From Cyanobacteria bacterium PR.3.49 (GTDB taxonomy: Bacteria > Cyanobacteriota > Vampirovibrionia > Obscuribacterales > Obscuribacteraceae), in NCBI GenBank assembly GCA_013997645.1, contig PNKB01000005.1:1-64000 (forward strand): DNA of 64,000 bases. Reading direction: 5' to 3'. The first letter of the stretch is position 1. Each line of letters starts with the position of its first letter. The notes under the pieces are model-generated. The model was not told where the DNA came from. It ran no database searches and saw nothing but the letters and a program-made list of their open reading frames with translations. The position numbers and the translations under genes are program-made. This document shows, piece by piece, positions 44,520-54,148 of this stretch.

Positions 44520-45716
44520 CTATCTGTCTTTAGTCGGATAGTCGCCAAGTTTTACCGTAATGGGTGTAATTCCGCCGTTGCGAAGAACGAGGAAGTCCAC
44601 GGTATCATCGACTTTGTGCGAGCGAATCTGCTTTTGCACTTCTTTTGAAGTGAGAACTTCTTTGCCGTCGACTTTCTCAATCACGTCACCGACAGTCAAT
44701 CCGGCCCGTGCTGCCGGACCGTCCGGCTCGACTTTGGCAACCAGTACACCCTTGGTGTTGGCGGGCACTCCGATTGCCCTGGCGATTTTTTCGTTGAGGT
44801 CTTGCATATAGACACCAACGTAAGCTCGCTTGATAGTACCGCCTCTAACCAGCTGATCGGCCACTTCTTTGGCAATATCAATAGGGATGGCAAAGCCGAT
44901 GTTCTGACCGTCTCCGCGAATTGCCGTATTGACTCCAATTACCTCGCCGCGAATATTCAAGAGCGGTCCGCCTGAATTGCCTGGATTGATCGCGGCGTCC
45001 GTTTGAATGAAGTCGACGCTGTTCATATCATTGATGGAACGGCCCAGCGCACTGATAATGCCCATAGTCACTGAATGATCGAGACCCAAAGGACTGCCGA
45101 TGGCAATCGCCCAATCTCCAGGACGGATGTTTTTACTGGTGCCCAGCTGAGCGACAGGCAGATTGTTTGCGTCGATTTTGACCAGCGCTATGTCGGTAAA
45201 ACTGTCACGGCCGACGACTTTACCCTGAAACTCACGTTTGTCGTTAAGCGTGACTTTGATTTCGTCTGCTTGCCCTACGACGTGATTATTCGTGAGGATG
45301 TATCCGTCCTGGCGGATCACCAGACCTGAGCCTGAGCCGTGCTGTTGAAATTTACGCGGCATCATCTGCGATGGGTCGCCATCTCCGAAAAAGAATTGGA
45401 AAGGTGAGCCGAAAGATGCTCCGGGCACCGAAATATTTTTGCTGATATCGATATTGACTACGCTCTCACTGGCTTTGCTGGCCATATCGGCGATTGTGTT
45501 TTCAGCCATTGAAAGGAAAGCGCCAGTGGGCGCCGGTGTGCCTGCAATGTGCGGCAGAGCCGGCTGATTGGGAAGTCCGGACGGCGTGGGCCAGAATTGG
45601 TGACCAGCAAAGAACGCCGCGCTCAAAGCTATTCCAATCGCTATTCCGCCCGCTAGAACAGGCATGGACGATTTTTTCGCTTGTGAAACCGTTGGGGACG
45701 ACGTTGTTTGAACCAT
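44520..45716 (-). CDS. htrA: HtrA/DegP-type serine protease with one PDZ domain
   Basis: The 398-residue protein has an N-terminal anchor or signal (about 20-38), a trypsin-like domain with the triad His145 (TNNHVVG), Asp175 (DIALVKID) and Ser248 (NPGNSGGPL), and one PDZ domain (about 295-390, VLVAKVEPDGPAARAGLTVGDVI). It degrades misfolded proteins at the cell surface or in the periplasm. A loop (about 110-128, FGDGDPSQMMPRK) carries extra acidic residues. It is preceded on its own strand by a long non-coding region. Confidence 0.93.
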   Translation of the reverse strand: MVQTTSSPTVSQAKKSSMPVLAGGIAIGIALSAAFFAGHQFWPTPSGLPNQPALPHIAGTPAPTGAFLSMAENTIADMASKASESVVNIDISKNISVPGASFGSPFQFFFGDGDPSQMMPRKFQQHGSGSGLVIRQDGYILTNNHVVGQADEIKVTLNDKREFQGKVVGRDSFTDIALVKIDANNLPVAQLGTSKNIRPGDWAIAIGSPLGLDHSVTMGIISALGRSINDMNSVDFIQTDAAINPGNSGGPLLNIRGEVIGVNTAIRGDGQNIGFAIPIDIAKEVADQLVRGGTIKRAYVGVYMQDLNEKIARAIGVPANTKGVLVAKVEPDGPAARAGLTVGDVIEKVDGKEVLTSKEVQKQIRSHKVDDTVDFLVLRNGGITPITVKLGDYPTKDR

Positions 45717-46136
45717 CTTTCTACCTCTTATCTAATCTGCAACCAATTGGCTTGGGTTGCTACCTATATAGGCCTAACTTCAGTTTATGTATCCAAATGG
45801 CGCTGTGCGCCGAAATGACATTTTTCGTTAATCTCTGTATTGGGCCACACGACCCCTTCTCTTTGAAAATTGACGACGGAGCACTGTCTAATGCCAACCT
45901 TAGAAGGATTTCCTATAGAAAGCCTTCAAATAGCTCGTTTAAGCTCCATTTCTTAACCGATCCATAACCCCTACAGACGAAAATTCCATTCTGCAGTTCC
46001 TAAACCGGCAGGAGTGGGATTTCCAGAGCTTTCATTTTGAAAGCTTCCGGATACCAACCTGGTTAGGACAAAACTGCAACCGCAAGAGAGTTATTTCTCG
46101 AGCGCAGTACATTTGGCGTCCCTTGGAGGGTTCGTT
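45717..46136. other. Intergenic region between divergent genes
   Basis: These 420 bases separate htrA (minus) and the small membrane protein gene (plus). A TATATA is present on the minus strand near 45762-45767, about 20 bases downstream of a TTGGAT, and might serve htrA. GGAGG lies about 8 bases before 46137. No reading frame in it has support. Confidence 0.35.
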
Positions 46137-46301
46137 ATGCCCGGCGCAGGTTCTGGAATTTTGCTGATTGACTTTCTGGTCAGACCGTTTCTTAAGATCG
46201 GTATGAAGTTTCCACTTGTATTGCTTATTTTGCTTTCGATTTTCTATGGCTATATTGCGTACTTTGCGCTTAGATCTTCTTATGGTCAGGTCGTCGAATA
46301 A
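46137..46301 (+). CDS. Small membrane protein (54 residues)
   Basis: The 54-residue frame begins MPGAGSGILLIDFLVRPFLK and contains a second hydrophobic segment (FPLVLLILLSIFYGYIAYFA). GGAGGG lies about 8 bases upstream of the ATG, which makes it a likely real gene. Its 3' end overlaps the start of the CAP-domain gene. Function is unknown. Confidence 0.6.
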   Translation: MPGAGSGILLIDFLVRPFLKIGMKFPLVLLILLSIFYGYIAYFALRSSYGQVVE

Positions 46302-47292
46302 CTGCCGCCGATTTTTTGCGCCGCTTGTCGCGATATTTCTAATTGCTCAATGCGCGGGTTTGCTTTCCAGTTTGCCGTGCTTTGCTAAACAACGTTCTCT
46401 TGCCCAAGCGGAAAGTGAATTGAGTATTGCTGATGCAAAGCAATACATGATTTCTCTTATAAATAGAGATAGAAAATCGGCGGGTCTCAAAGAAGTGACC
46501 AGCGATGAAATTGCCGAGCGCGCCGGCAACTTGCACTCCGACGAGATGGCTAAGCTCGGGTATTTGAGCCACTGGGACAGATTGGGTCGCAAACCGGATC
46601 AGCGCTATTGCTCGGTGGGCGGAACCGGGTTTGTGATGGAAAATGGGCACATCGAATTTTCCGGATTTTCTTCCAACGGTGAAGGTGAAGGCGGCGGCGA
46701 ATTCACACTCGATGCAGATGCGAGAGTTTCGAGGAAAACTATCGAAGGAATTGAGGCCGGGTTCATCAATGAACAACCGCCTAACGATGGGCATCGGCGA
46801 AATATTCTCGATCCCGATCATACGAAAGTAGGCATCGGATTGAGCATCGCTAAGAAAGGCGACTCTCTTCGGATTGCTTGTGTGCAGGAATTTGTTCACG
46901 ACTATGGAAAGGTCGAAATTTCGGCACAGAGCGTCAATGTTGGTGAGAGCTTCGTTGTGAAGGGCAGTCTGGATCCCGGTTTGACTTTGCAATCGGTTGA
47001 TTTGTTTCGCGATGAATTTCCGCAACCGATGACTTTGAAAGAGCTTGACGAAACCCACAGTTACGGACCACCACAGGTACGAATCAACACATATTTTCCG
47101 GGCGCTCCGGCGGCGGCTGATGCTCTGACTATTTCCGAAAATGCGGGACGTCAAGAATTCTCTTGTCGTTTTGATACTGACAAGGCTCTCTGGAAGCCTG
47201 GTCTTTACTACGTCTACGTCTGGGCTCGACCTCTCGATCCAAATCGAAAAAACAATCTTGTCGTGGCGTCAAAAACAATCGAAGTTCGCTGA
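46282..47292 (+). CDS. Secreted CAP (SCP) domain protein
   Basis: The 336-residue protein has a signal peptide (about residues 10-36, FAPLVAIFLIAQCAGLLSSL). A CAP domain (about 50-210) contains MISLINRDRKSAGL, AERAGNLHSDEMAKLGYLSH, VMENGH and DGHRRNILDPDHTKVGIGLS. A C-terminal beta-rich domain (about 215-336) follows. CAP-domain proteins are extracellular; their role in bacteria is often unknown. The ATG at 46282 is preferred over a longer frame that overlaps the upstream small gene. Confidence 0.8.
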   Translation: MVRSSNNCRRFFAPLVAIFLIAQCAGLLSSLPCFAKQRSLAQAESELSIADAKQYMISLINRDRKSAGLKEVTSDEIAERAGNLHSDEMAKLGYLSHWDRLGRKPDQRYCSVGGTGFVMENGHIEFSGFSSNGEGEGGGEFTLDADARVSRKTIEGIEAGFINEQPPNDGHRRNILDPDHTKVGIGLSIAKKGDSLRIACVQEFVHDYGKVEISAQSVNVGESFVVKGSLDPGLTLQSVDLFRDEFPQPMTLKELDETHSYGPPQVRINTYFPGAPAAADALTISENAGRQEFSCRFDTDKALWKPGLYYVYVWARPLDPNRKNNLVVASKTIEVR

Positions 47293-47324
47293 GCCTGATT
47301 CTGTGGCGAATTTCTGTAGGCAGT

Positions 47325-47368
47325 AGGGTTTGATCAGTGAACCGATAACGGTTCATTGATCAAACCCT
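47325..47368. repeat. Long nearly perfect hairpin after the CAP-domain gene
   Basis: Two 19-base arms, AGGGTTTGATCAGTGAACC and GGTTCATTGATCAAACCCT, are complementary except for one G-T pair and surround a loop of six bases. It lies downstream of the CAP-domain gene and is not followed by a T-run. It could be a Rho-independent terminator without a U-tract or a palindromic element. Confidence 0.6.
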
Positions 47369-47422
47369 GAACTGGCCAGCGGCAGAAGAAAATTTTGGTT
47401 AGCTTTAAAGCTACAAAATGCA

Positions 47423-47451
47423 AAAGCGCTCGCTTTGCGGGCGAGCGCTTT
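47423..47451 (-). terminator. Terminator of the EF-hand protein gene
   Basis: An 11-bp stem (AAAGCGCTCGC with GCGAGCGCTTT) is followed on the minus strand by a run of four T. It lies 20 bases after the stop codon of the minus-strand EF-hand gene. Confidence 0.8.
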
Positions 47452-47470
47452 AAATTGAGGTGCACGGCAG

Positions 47471-48148
47471 TTAGTTTGCCGGCGTTGTTGGGGGTAGTCC
47501 GCCGGTGGGGTCTGAATTCGGTGCATTTTGAGCACCACTGCCACCCCAGTTTCCGCGGCGCTTATGCCTGCCGCCACCGCCGCGATTGCCGAACTGTTCG
47601 CGCATCTGGCTCTTTTCAGCATCATCGAGCTGACCATCATGATTGGTGTCGAAGCGGTCCAACATTTTTTGTCTGCGCGCCTGACGCTGCTCGTCATTAA
47701 TACCCATGCCGCCGCGCCCTCTATCCCCGCGTCCCATGCCCTGACCCTGTCCGGCGCCGCCTAGGCCGGCAGGACCACCCGCAGGCATAGCGTTACTGCC
47801 GTCAAGACCCATGCGACCGGCGCCTCCACCCATTCCTCTTTGTTGCATTCTTTGTTCGCGCTTAGCGCGCATGGCGCTGCGCTCCGCATCATCAATCGTG
47901 CCGTCGTGATTGGCATCAAACTTTTCCATCATGCGCTCACGCATGCGCCCGCCACCCTGACCATCTAACCTTTTCCACTTACCCGAACGATCGCCAAGGT
48001 CCGGCGCGCTCTGCGGCATTGAGCCAGGCGCTGACGGACCGTCTGCAGAAGGAGCCGCAGGTGTGCCCTGCGCACTAGCTGATAAGGTGAACAAATCTGA
48101 CGACACGCAAAAAGAGGCAGCCAGACAGAGGGCGATTTTGAATTTCAT
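47471..48148 (-). CDS. Secreted EF-hand protein
   Basis: The 225-residue protein has a signal peptide (MKFKIALCLAASFCVSSDLF) and two canonical EF-hand calcium loops, DANHDGTIDDAE (about residue 75) and DTNHDGQLDDAE (about 165), with the intervening region rich in Gly, Gln, Met and Arg. It probably binds calcium outside the cytoplasm. The longer frame begins further upstream, but the signal peptide places the start at 48148. Confidence 0.82.
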   Translation of the reverse strand: MKFKIALCLAASFCVSSDLFTLSASAQGTPAAPSADGPSAPGSMPQSAPDLGDRSGKWKRLDGQGGGRMRERMMEKFDANHDGTIDDAERSAMRAKREQRMQQRGMGGGAGRMGLDGSNAMPAGGPAGLGGAGQGQGMGRGDRGRGGMGINDEQRQARRQKMLDRFDTNHDGQLDDAEKSQMREQFGNRGGGGRHKRRGNWGGSGAQNAPNSDPTGGLPPTTPAN

Positions 48149-48234
48149 AGAATACCTACGGCACGGAAAATTGTGACTGACATTATTAAAGACGTAATTG
48201 AGGCAGAAAAAGTTCAATCAATGCAAAAAAATAA

Positions 48235-49365
48235 TTAGTGAGCGAATACCTGCTCTTCAAGCTTTTTCAGGTGCAGTCTCATATCTTCGGCCGAATTGAA
48301 TCGCTTCTGCGGCTCTCTTTCAATCGCTTTGTATATGGCCTTTTCCAGCGCATCCGGTACTTTAATCTGGCGAGGAAGTGCATCGGGTTTGTCCTTTACG
48401 TGGCGAATCATGGTGTGAAATTCATGCTGACCCACAAATGGCGGTTTTCCACTTAGACACTCGAACATGACGCATCCCAGCGCGTACAAATCAGATAACG
48501 GAGATGTTTTCTGCTCAATCAGATATTCCGGACTCAGATAAGATGGGTCACCATATACGCTACCAGTCTTGGTTGTTTGCGGAGTCCATTCGATCTGACG
48601 GAACATCCTCTGTGCAAGCCCAAAGTCCGACACTTTCACCTCAATCTCGCCGTTTTCATCCGGAACCAAAAAAATATTGCTTGGTTTCAAATCGCGGTGG
48701 ACGATTTCCAAACGGTGTGCCAGGTGCAGAGCTTCTAAAACTGCCATGGCAACACGCATTGTCACTTTGGATTCTAAAACTCCAAAGTTGCGAATAATGG
48801 TGCTCAGGTTTGCACCTTTTATGTATTCCATAACGATGTACGGGCGATCGAAAGATATGCTTGTACCCCAGGGAAGACCTGAATCGGAAGCAGGCGGTGC
48901 GATAAATTCCGGTATCAAGCCTGTTTCCAGAACACTCGAAATGTTCTGGTGTTCGAGCTGCTGCCACATGCGAGCTTCCTCAAGAAACCGAGAATTGGTT
49001 TTTGGATCGCATGCCAGTTCGTGGCGAAGTATCTTGATTGCCACTGGCTCAACAGTTTCGACACTGACTCCTTCGAAAACCCAGCACATCCTTCCTTCAT
49101 CGATGAAGTGCCCAGTTGCAAAACGTTTGCTCAATTCTTTGTTCCGCAAACCTTCGATCAAAAGGTCCGGATGACCGAGGCTAGGCAATGTCGGCACAAG
49201 GACTGTATTGTCTTGAGTGCACGCCACCCTGTCTGCCGATTGTTTGACTCCACAGCAGGGGCAAACTTTCTTTGCGCCGCCAGGAAATTCGCGCCTCAAC
49301 CTCTCTTCTTTTTGAAGGTTGCTAAGGATCCAGTTTGCAAGCGCTTTATTAGTAAACGAAGTCAT
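48235..49365 (-). CDS. Ser/Thr protein kinase with N-terminal zinc ribbon
   Basis: The 376-residue cytoplasmic protein has a CxxC zinc-ribbon-like region (CPCCGVKQSADRVAC, about 35-50), followed by a kinase domain (about 85-370). The Gly-loop is irregular (DEGRMCWVFEG), K in AIKIL, HRDLKPSN, DFGLAQR and SPEYLIEQ are present, so it should be active. There is no membrane segment. The ATG at 49365 is preferred over the overlapping TTG at 49374. It could signal to the FHA protein elsewhere in the window. Confidence 0.88.
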   Translation of the reverse strand: MTSFTNKALANWILSNLQKEERLRREFPGGAKKVCPCCGVKQSADRVACTQDNTVLVPTLPSLGHPDLLIEGLRNKELSKRFATGHFIDEGRMCWVFEGVSVETVEPVAIKILRHELACDPKTNSRFLEEARMWQQLEHQNISSVLETGLIPEFIAPPASDSGLPWGTSISFDRPYIVMEYIKGANLSTIIRNFGVLESKVTMRVAMAVLEALHLAHRLEIVHRDLKPSNIFLVPDENGEIEVKVSDFGLAQRMFRQIEWTPQTTKTGSVYGDPSYLSPEYLIEQKTSPLSDLYALGCVMFECLSGKPPFVGQHEFHTMIRHVKDKPDALPRQIKVPDALEKAIYKAIEREPQKRFNSAEDMRLHLKKLEEQVFAH

Positions 49366-49481
49366 GCCGACCAATGATGCTCGGAAATACTCAGCTGTCT
49401 GCGCGCATTCACTGCTGCGCGCAGTAATTCCATCCTACAATATTGCGGTTCAATCGCATCCGGGCAAGCAGCCCAAAAGCA

Positions 49482-49509
49482 AATGCCCGACTTCGAAAAG
49501 CCGGGCATT
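49482..49509 (-). terminator. Hairpin terminator of rpsD
   Basis: An 8-bp stem (AATGCCCG with CGGGCATT) lies 19 bases after the rpsD stop codon on the minus strand. A T-rich stretch (TTTGCTTTT) follows on that strand. Confidence 0.7.
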
Positions 49510-49527
49510 GTAACTTTTTCAAGGCGG

Positions 49528-50124
49528 TTATCTGGAGTAATACTCGATAACCAGGCTCTCTTGGAAGGATTGGTCGAGCTGATCGCGCTCCGGGCGCATC
49601 AGAACCGTAGCAGTCAGCGCTTTCGCGTCGGTGCTTATCCACTCTGGACAAACGCTGACGAGACCGGCTTGCATGCCCTTTACGGTAGGTTGGCTCTTTT
49701 CCTTGATGGAAACGACTTGACCAGGCTTCAAGCGCATCGAAGCAATCGAGGCTTTTTTGCCGTCAACCAGGACGTGCCCATGGGAGATGAGCTGACGACC
49801 TTGCGGTCTGCTGGCTACCAGTCCGGAACGGAAAAGAATGTTGTCCAGACGGGATTCGAGAATCTGAAGCATTACAGTACCTGTAACGCCCTTCTTCGAA
49901 GCTGCTTCACTAAATACGTTGAAAAACTGCTTTTCAGAAACGTCGTAAGTCCAACGAATCTTTTGCTTTTCCAGCAAGTGGGCTGCGTACTCTGAGCGCT
50001 TCTTGCGGTCGCCGCCATGTTGGCCCGGCGGATTCGGCTTTCTGGCAATTGCGCATTTGATGCGGCCGCATACACTGGCACCGACTGCCCGGCAGCGCTT
50101 ACATCTGGATCCAATGTATCTCAA
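49528..50124 (-). CDS. rpsD: 30S ribosomal protein S4
   Basis: The 198-residue protein begins MRYIGSRCKRCRAVGASV and has a zinc-binding Cys cluster (C8, C11, C19, C24) as in the Cys-containing form of S4. The S4 RNA-binding domain contains SRLDNILFRSGLVASRPQGR and LISHGHVLVDGKK. It binds 16S rRNA and starts 30S assembly. The start is TTG, supported by GAAGGGAAG about 1-7 bases upstream. In many bacteria the S4 gene is autoregulated through its leader; the 370-base upstream region leaves room for this. Confidence 0.95.
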   Translation of the reverse strand: MRYIGSRCKRCRAVGASVCGRIKCAIARKPNPPGQHGGDRKKRSEYAAHLLEKQKIRWTYDVSEKQFFNVFSEAASKKGVTGTVMLQILESRLDNILFRSGLVASRPQGRQLISHGHVLVDGKKASIASMRLKPGQVVSIKEKSQPTVKGMQAGLVSVCPEWISTDAKALTATVLMRPERDQLDQSFQESLVIEYYSR

Positions 50125-50495
50125 ACTTCCCTTCTCCTATCGAAAAGACGTCAAAAACTAGGTAATGCTGCAAATTCCAAACAGGGCAGCCGCACCCTTG
50201 CTTTCTCTCAGCATTTTGGAGAACGCGCGTTGGTCACCGCAGCGCTGGCTAATACTCGGCGCTTACAATGCCCGTATATATTAGCAGACGGCGAAGGATA
50301 GCAGTTTGAGTTAAACAATCGCTTTATAGTTATTCTGCACAAGTTTGTCCGAAAAAGGCGGCGAGAGCCGGAAAGTATTGCTAGTTGGGCGTTTGTGGTG
50401 CTATTAAATTTTCTTAGGATGGCTCGAATTGCAAACAAGAGCAAAGGTTTTTCCCTTCCCGAAGGACGCAGTGCCCCGGGCAGATAAGCCGGATC
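50125..50495. other. Region between the hybrid histidine kinase gene and rpsD
   Basis: These 371 bases lie upstream of rpsD (minus) and downstream of a minus-strand kinase. A CCTTCGGGAAGG hairpin lies near 50455-50466, just after the kinase stop codon. A GCTGC/GCAGC pair is also seen in the rpsD leader. An S4-binding leader is possible but not demonstrated. I see no tRNA or reading frame that is supported. Confidence 0.35.
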
Positions 50496-53162
50496 TCAGA
50501 TTTGCTGCTCGGACTTTTCACTAGTCAGAGCAATCTTGGCTTGCTTTGCAAGAGGCAGAGCGACCGTAAAAGTGGTCGTTTGGCCTGCCTCACTCTTACA
50601 TTGAATGGAGCCGCCGTGCGCATCGACGATACGTTTGCATAGGTACAAACCCAAGCCAGTATTGGCGACGAATCGTTTGCCTGGTTGCCCGCGCCAGAAT
50701 TTCTCGAAGAGAATTTTTTGCGATTCCTCATCGATGAAGCTTCCACTGTTGCAGATGGAGACAATCAAATCTTCTCCATCTTCTTCTTGTTTTATTTGGA
50801 TCTCACTGTCTTCGGCACCATATTTGATGGCATTGTCCAGAAGGTGCGAGAAGAGGAGTTTTAGTGCTTTGGCGTCTGCGCGCACCGATGGCAAAACTTC
50901 TTCTGCCTTGAAGGTTAGCTTTACATGCTTTTCTTCGGCGGCCGTTCTATATTCGGCGGCCACTTCATCCAGTAGTTTCTTGCTGTCGACATCGCTGAAA
51001 TCCACATCCTTGCCACCTGACTCGTAGCGGTAGATCTCCAGCAGGCATTCCGTCATTTTGAGAAGGAATTTGTTGCGGTCTTGAATCTGTTCTATAAGAG
51101 TGCGGATTTCTTCCGGTACCTCACCAAGTTTTCCCTCCAAAAGCATCTCGAATACACGACTGGATCCCAGAAGAGGCACTTGCATGTCGTGCGCAAGGGT
51201 AGACATGAAATCGCGTGTTTGCTGTGCTTTCTGTTGTTGCAATGCCAGCATTTCTGCACGTCTGCGTTCCGAAACGCCTGTGAGAATGCCTCTAATTCTG
51301 GTCGTCAATTCTTTCGGATGAAATGGTTTGAACAAATATTCGTCTGCACCGGACTCCCAGCCCTTTATGAGGGAATCTCTATTAGTCAGCGCGGTGAGCA
51401 GAACGACCGGTGTAGATTTAAGAACGGGATCGGACTTGATTTCTCGGCAAAGAGTCAATCCATCTTTTTCAGGCATCATGATGTCGCTGATAACCAGGTC
51501 GGGAATACTCGCTCTCATCAGATCGAGAGCCTCTTGCCCATCTTTTGCAATAATGATGCGACAGAACGATTCGAGCACAGAGGCGATGTATGCAGATAGC
51601 TCTGTGTTGTCTTCGGCAATCAGCACAGTTGGTTTGTCGCCTTCCTGCGACTGACTGATTGAGTCCTTAGAACCGTATTGAGGGACTAGAGTTTTTCTCG
51701 TAGCAGCCGTTTCTTTTGGTTTGGCTTTGCTTGCATCTTTGCCTGTGAATGTTACGGAGAACTGGCTGCCCACGCCGAGTTTGCTCTCGACCGAGACATC
51801 TCCACCCAGCAAGCGTGCGAATTCAACCACCAAAGCCAGCCCCAGACCCGCACCTTCAAAGCGTCGTGTCGACGGTGCCTCGGCCTGACGAAAGCGCTGG
51901 AAAACAAGACCGACATCAGCTTCCGGAATACCTATGCCGGTATCCTTCACGAAGATGAGCCAGCGGTCCTCACTTTCTTTGTGTAATCCAACCGTGATGA
52001 TGCCGTTTGTCTGTGTAAATTTGACTGCGTTCGAGACCAGATTGAAAAGAATTCGCTCGTACAGATAACGGTCTATTTCAATCAGGCTGGCGTTTTCCGG
52101 TAAGTTGGAAACGAGGGTAAGCTGTTTCTGTTTGAGAGCAGGGGTGAAATCAGACAAAATAGACTTCGTTAATGCCACCACATCTGTCGGCTCCGGACGC
52201 AATTCAATCTTTCCTGCTTCCAGCCTTGAAAAATCAAGCAAGCCTGTAATGAGCTGGAGGAGCCGTACTGTGTTATTGTGCATTGTCTTGAGGTGCTCTG
52301 TTTGCTCCTCGCTGAGTTTGCCGGCGTCGCCTGCCAGTATTGATTCGACTGGTGCAAGAATGAGCGTTAGAGGCGTTCTCAACTCGTGCGAGACAGTGGC
52401 GACGAATTCGCTTTTGATGCGTTCCGATTCCACAAGTTTTTCATTCAGCTCGCTCAGCTCAGCAGCTCTGCGTCCCGCCTCGTCTTCTATATGGCGGCGA
52501 TAGCTGATGCCTGAATACATTTGTCTGACCAGGTAAAAGAAGCCGCTAAAAACAAAAAGTCCGAGCAAGCCAAAACCCCAGGCCGTCTGTGAAAAAAATG
52601 TTTGTGATTCGGCGATTTGATTAGCCAGTAATTCCTGTTGATTGATTTCCAACATATCAATCAGCGATCGCAGAATGTCACCATCGTTGGAGGAATCGTA
52701 ACTCCTCATTTTCTTCAGGGCGCCATCCATTCCTTTGGCGCGTTCATGAATGATGTCCAGCAACTGCGTAATACGTTTGACGCTTACATCACTTAATCGC
52801 GCCAGGTTACGGCGTTCATACCAGTCAGGTACGTTAGCGAAAAGGCTCTGCAAATGTTGAGGAATGCTGGTGGCGGTTGTGTTGAACTGGCTCGAGTAAA
52901 CTTCCTTTGGATCGAGCAGATAAGCACGCGTCAGTGACTCCGTGCGTGTTATGGATTCGCGCGTAGCGCGCAGCTCCTGCAAATACGTATAACGCTTTTG
53001 CAGTTTGATTGCAGTGTCTACAGAACTGGATGAGATGAAGAAAAAGGCGCCGAACATAAATGTGGCCAGACCAAGAAAAATGCCGAAGCCAGTCGTCAGT
53101 TGTGTCTCCATGGACACACTGTCAGCTAATCCGGCTTTCTTTCCGTTCGGACCTTTCATCAA
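50496..53162 (-). CDS. Hybrid histidine kinase with two kinase modules (HK-REC-HK)
   Basis: The 888-residue protein has two membrane segments (about 24-46 and 192-214) enclosing a helical sensor domain of CHASE3 type. The first kinase follows, with phospho-His H259 (SHELRTP) and an ATPase with N box NLVSNAVKFT, DTGIGI and GAGLGLAL. A receiver domain (about 512-630) contains LVISDIMMP (D560). A second kinase module (about 650-875) has H658 in LAHDMQVPL, an N box LLDNAIKYG and TGLGLYLCKRIVDAHGG. The second His box is unusual. Both ATPase domains look intact. Confidence 0.9.
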   Translation of the reverse strand: MMKGPNGKKAGLADSVSMETQLTTGFGIFLGLATFMFGAFFFISSSSVDTAIKLQKRYTYLQELRATRESITRTESLTRAYLLDPKEVYSSQFNTTATSIPQHLQSLFANVPDWYERRNLARLSDVSVKRITQLLDIIHERAKGMDGALKKMRSYDSSNDGDILRSLIDMLEINQQELLANQIAESQTFFSQTAWGFGLLGLFVFSGFFYLVRQMYSGISYRRHIEDEAGRRAAELSELNEKLVESERIKSEFVATVSHELRTPLTLILAPVESILAGDAGKLSEEQTEHLKTMHNNTVRLLQLITGLLDFSRLEAGKIELRPEPTDVVALTKSILSDFTPALKQKQLTLVSNLPENASLIEIDRYLYERILFNLVSNAVKFTQTNGIITVGLHKESEDRWLIFVKDTGIGIPEADVGLVFQRFRQAEAPSTRRFEGAGLGLALVVEFARLLGGDVSVESKLGVGSQFSVTFTGKDASKAKPKETAATRKTLVPQYGSKDSISQSQEGDKPTVLIAEDNTELSAYIASVLESFCRIIIAKDGQEALDLMRASIPDLVISDIMMPEKDGLTLCREIKSDPVLKSTPVVLLTALTNRDSLIKGWESGADEYLFKPFHPKELTTRIRGILTGVSERRRAEMLALQQQKAQQTRDFMSTLAHDMQVPLLGSSRVFEMLLEGKLGEVPEEIRTLIEQIQDRNKFLLKMTECLLEIYRYESGGKDVDFSDVDSKKLLDEVAAEYRTAAEEKHVKLTFKAEEVLPSVRADAKALKLLFSHLLDNAIKYGAEDSEIQIKQEEDGEDLIVSICNSGSFIDEESQKILFEKFWRGQPGKRFVANTGLGLYLCKRIVDAHGGSIQCKSEAGQTTTFTVALPLAKQAKIALTSEKSEQQI

Positions 53163-53336
53163 ACAAGATCTAGTAAGAGCCTAACAGCTTGGCTGTTCCC
53201 TGAAAATCAGGATCGCTAACCAGGAACGTCCGATAGGAGCTTTTTCGCGCGATAAATCACCCGCATGGGGGAGACGCAAATGCGACAAGACTTCTCGACA
53301 GGGGAAACTGTTCGCAAGATAACCAAGCGACTGCGG

Positions 53337-54071
53337 TTATGGACCGTTTGTCGCTCCGGCGGAGGCCGCACCTACAGACTTGACGATGTCACCATAACCG
53401 GCCCAGGAGTCCTTGATGCTGTAAAGCCCTTGTCCGTATGCCCTTTCAGACTCCCTGGTTCTTTTTTCCATGGCTTTGACTCCCGGTATTTTTTCAAGAG
53501 CCAGTTTTGCTTCTTCTGAATCCTGCAAAGCCGCTTCTCTCAACCAAATTTCGGCATGTCTGATGTTTTTTTTGGCAGATTTATCGTCCAAATACATCAA
53601 GCCGAGATGTAATTGTGCTTCGCGCTCGCCATGCTCGGCTGCTTTCAGTAACCACTTTTCGGCTTTCTCCAGGTCCTTTTCGACAAACTTGCCCTCGAGG
53701 TAAAGATGACCGAGGTAGCTCTCAGCTTCCCGCAAACCTTGCTCTGCCGCCTTTTCCAGCCAATAAAGCGCTGTTTTGATATCCTTTTCGACGCCGAGAC
53801 CGTGTTGGTACAGCATGCCAAGCACATGCTGCGCCTTGGGATGTCCAGACACCGCCATTACTCGTGCCTTTTCAGCTGCCAGCTTGAACTTCTGATGCAC
53901 TATATGGTGGTGCACTTCATGAAAAGTGTCCTGTTTTTCGGATTGCGCCGCCGTTGCTCCCGTCAGTGCGACCGGCAAGAACAGGAACGCAAGAGCAATC
54001 TTTGCTGTGATTGGAAATTTATTGCGCTGGCGAGTTTTTTGGATACGCGAAAGGGTCATCTGAGATTCCAT
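53337..54071 (-). CDS. Secreted Sel1-repeat protein
   Basis: The 244-residue protein has an N-terminal signal segment (about 22-42, KIALAFLFLPVALTGATAAQ) and at least four Sel1-like repeats of about 36 residues with the pattern A...LG.LY..G..VEKD...A..W..KAAEQG. The last unit is partial. Sel1 repeats form a superhelix used in protein binding, often at the envelope. The downstream region up to the vWA gene is free of other features. Confidence 0.85.
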   Translation of the reverse strand: MESQMTLSRIQKTRQRNKFPITAKIALAFLFLPVALTGATAAQSEKQDTFHEVHHHIVHQKFKLAAEKARVMAVSGHPKAQHVLGMLYQHGLGVEKDIKTALYWLEKAAEQGLREAESYLGHLYLEGKFVEKDLEKAEKWLLKAAEHGEREAQLHLGLMYLDDKSAKKNIRHAEIWLREAALQDSEEAKLALEKIPGVKAMEKRTRESERAYGQGLYSIKDSWAGYGDIVKSVGAASAGATNGP

Positions 54072-54148
54072 CTTGCTGTTGCTTCACGCCCACAGTTTAA
54101 CAGCAGTCTGATTCTACTGTGCCCTGCAAATCAATTTCAGCCGTAGCG

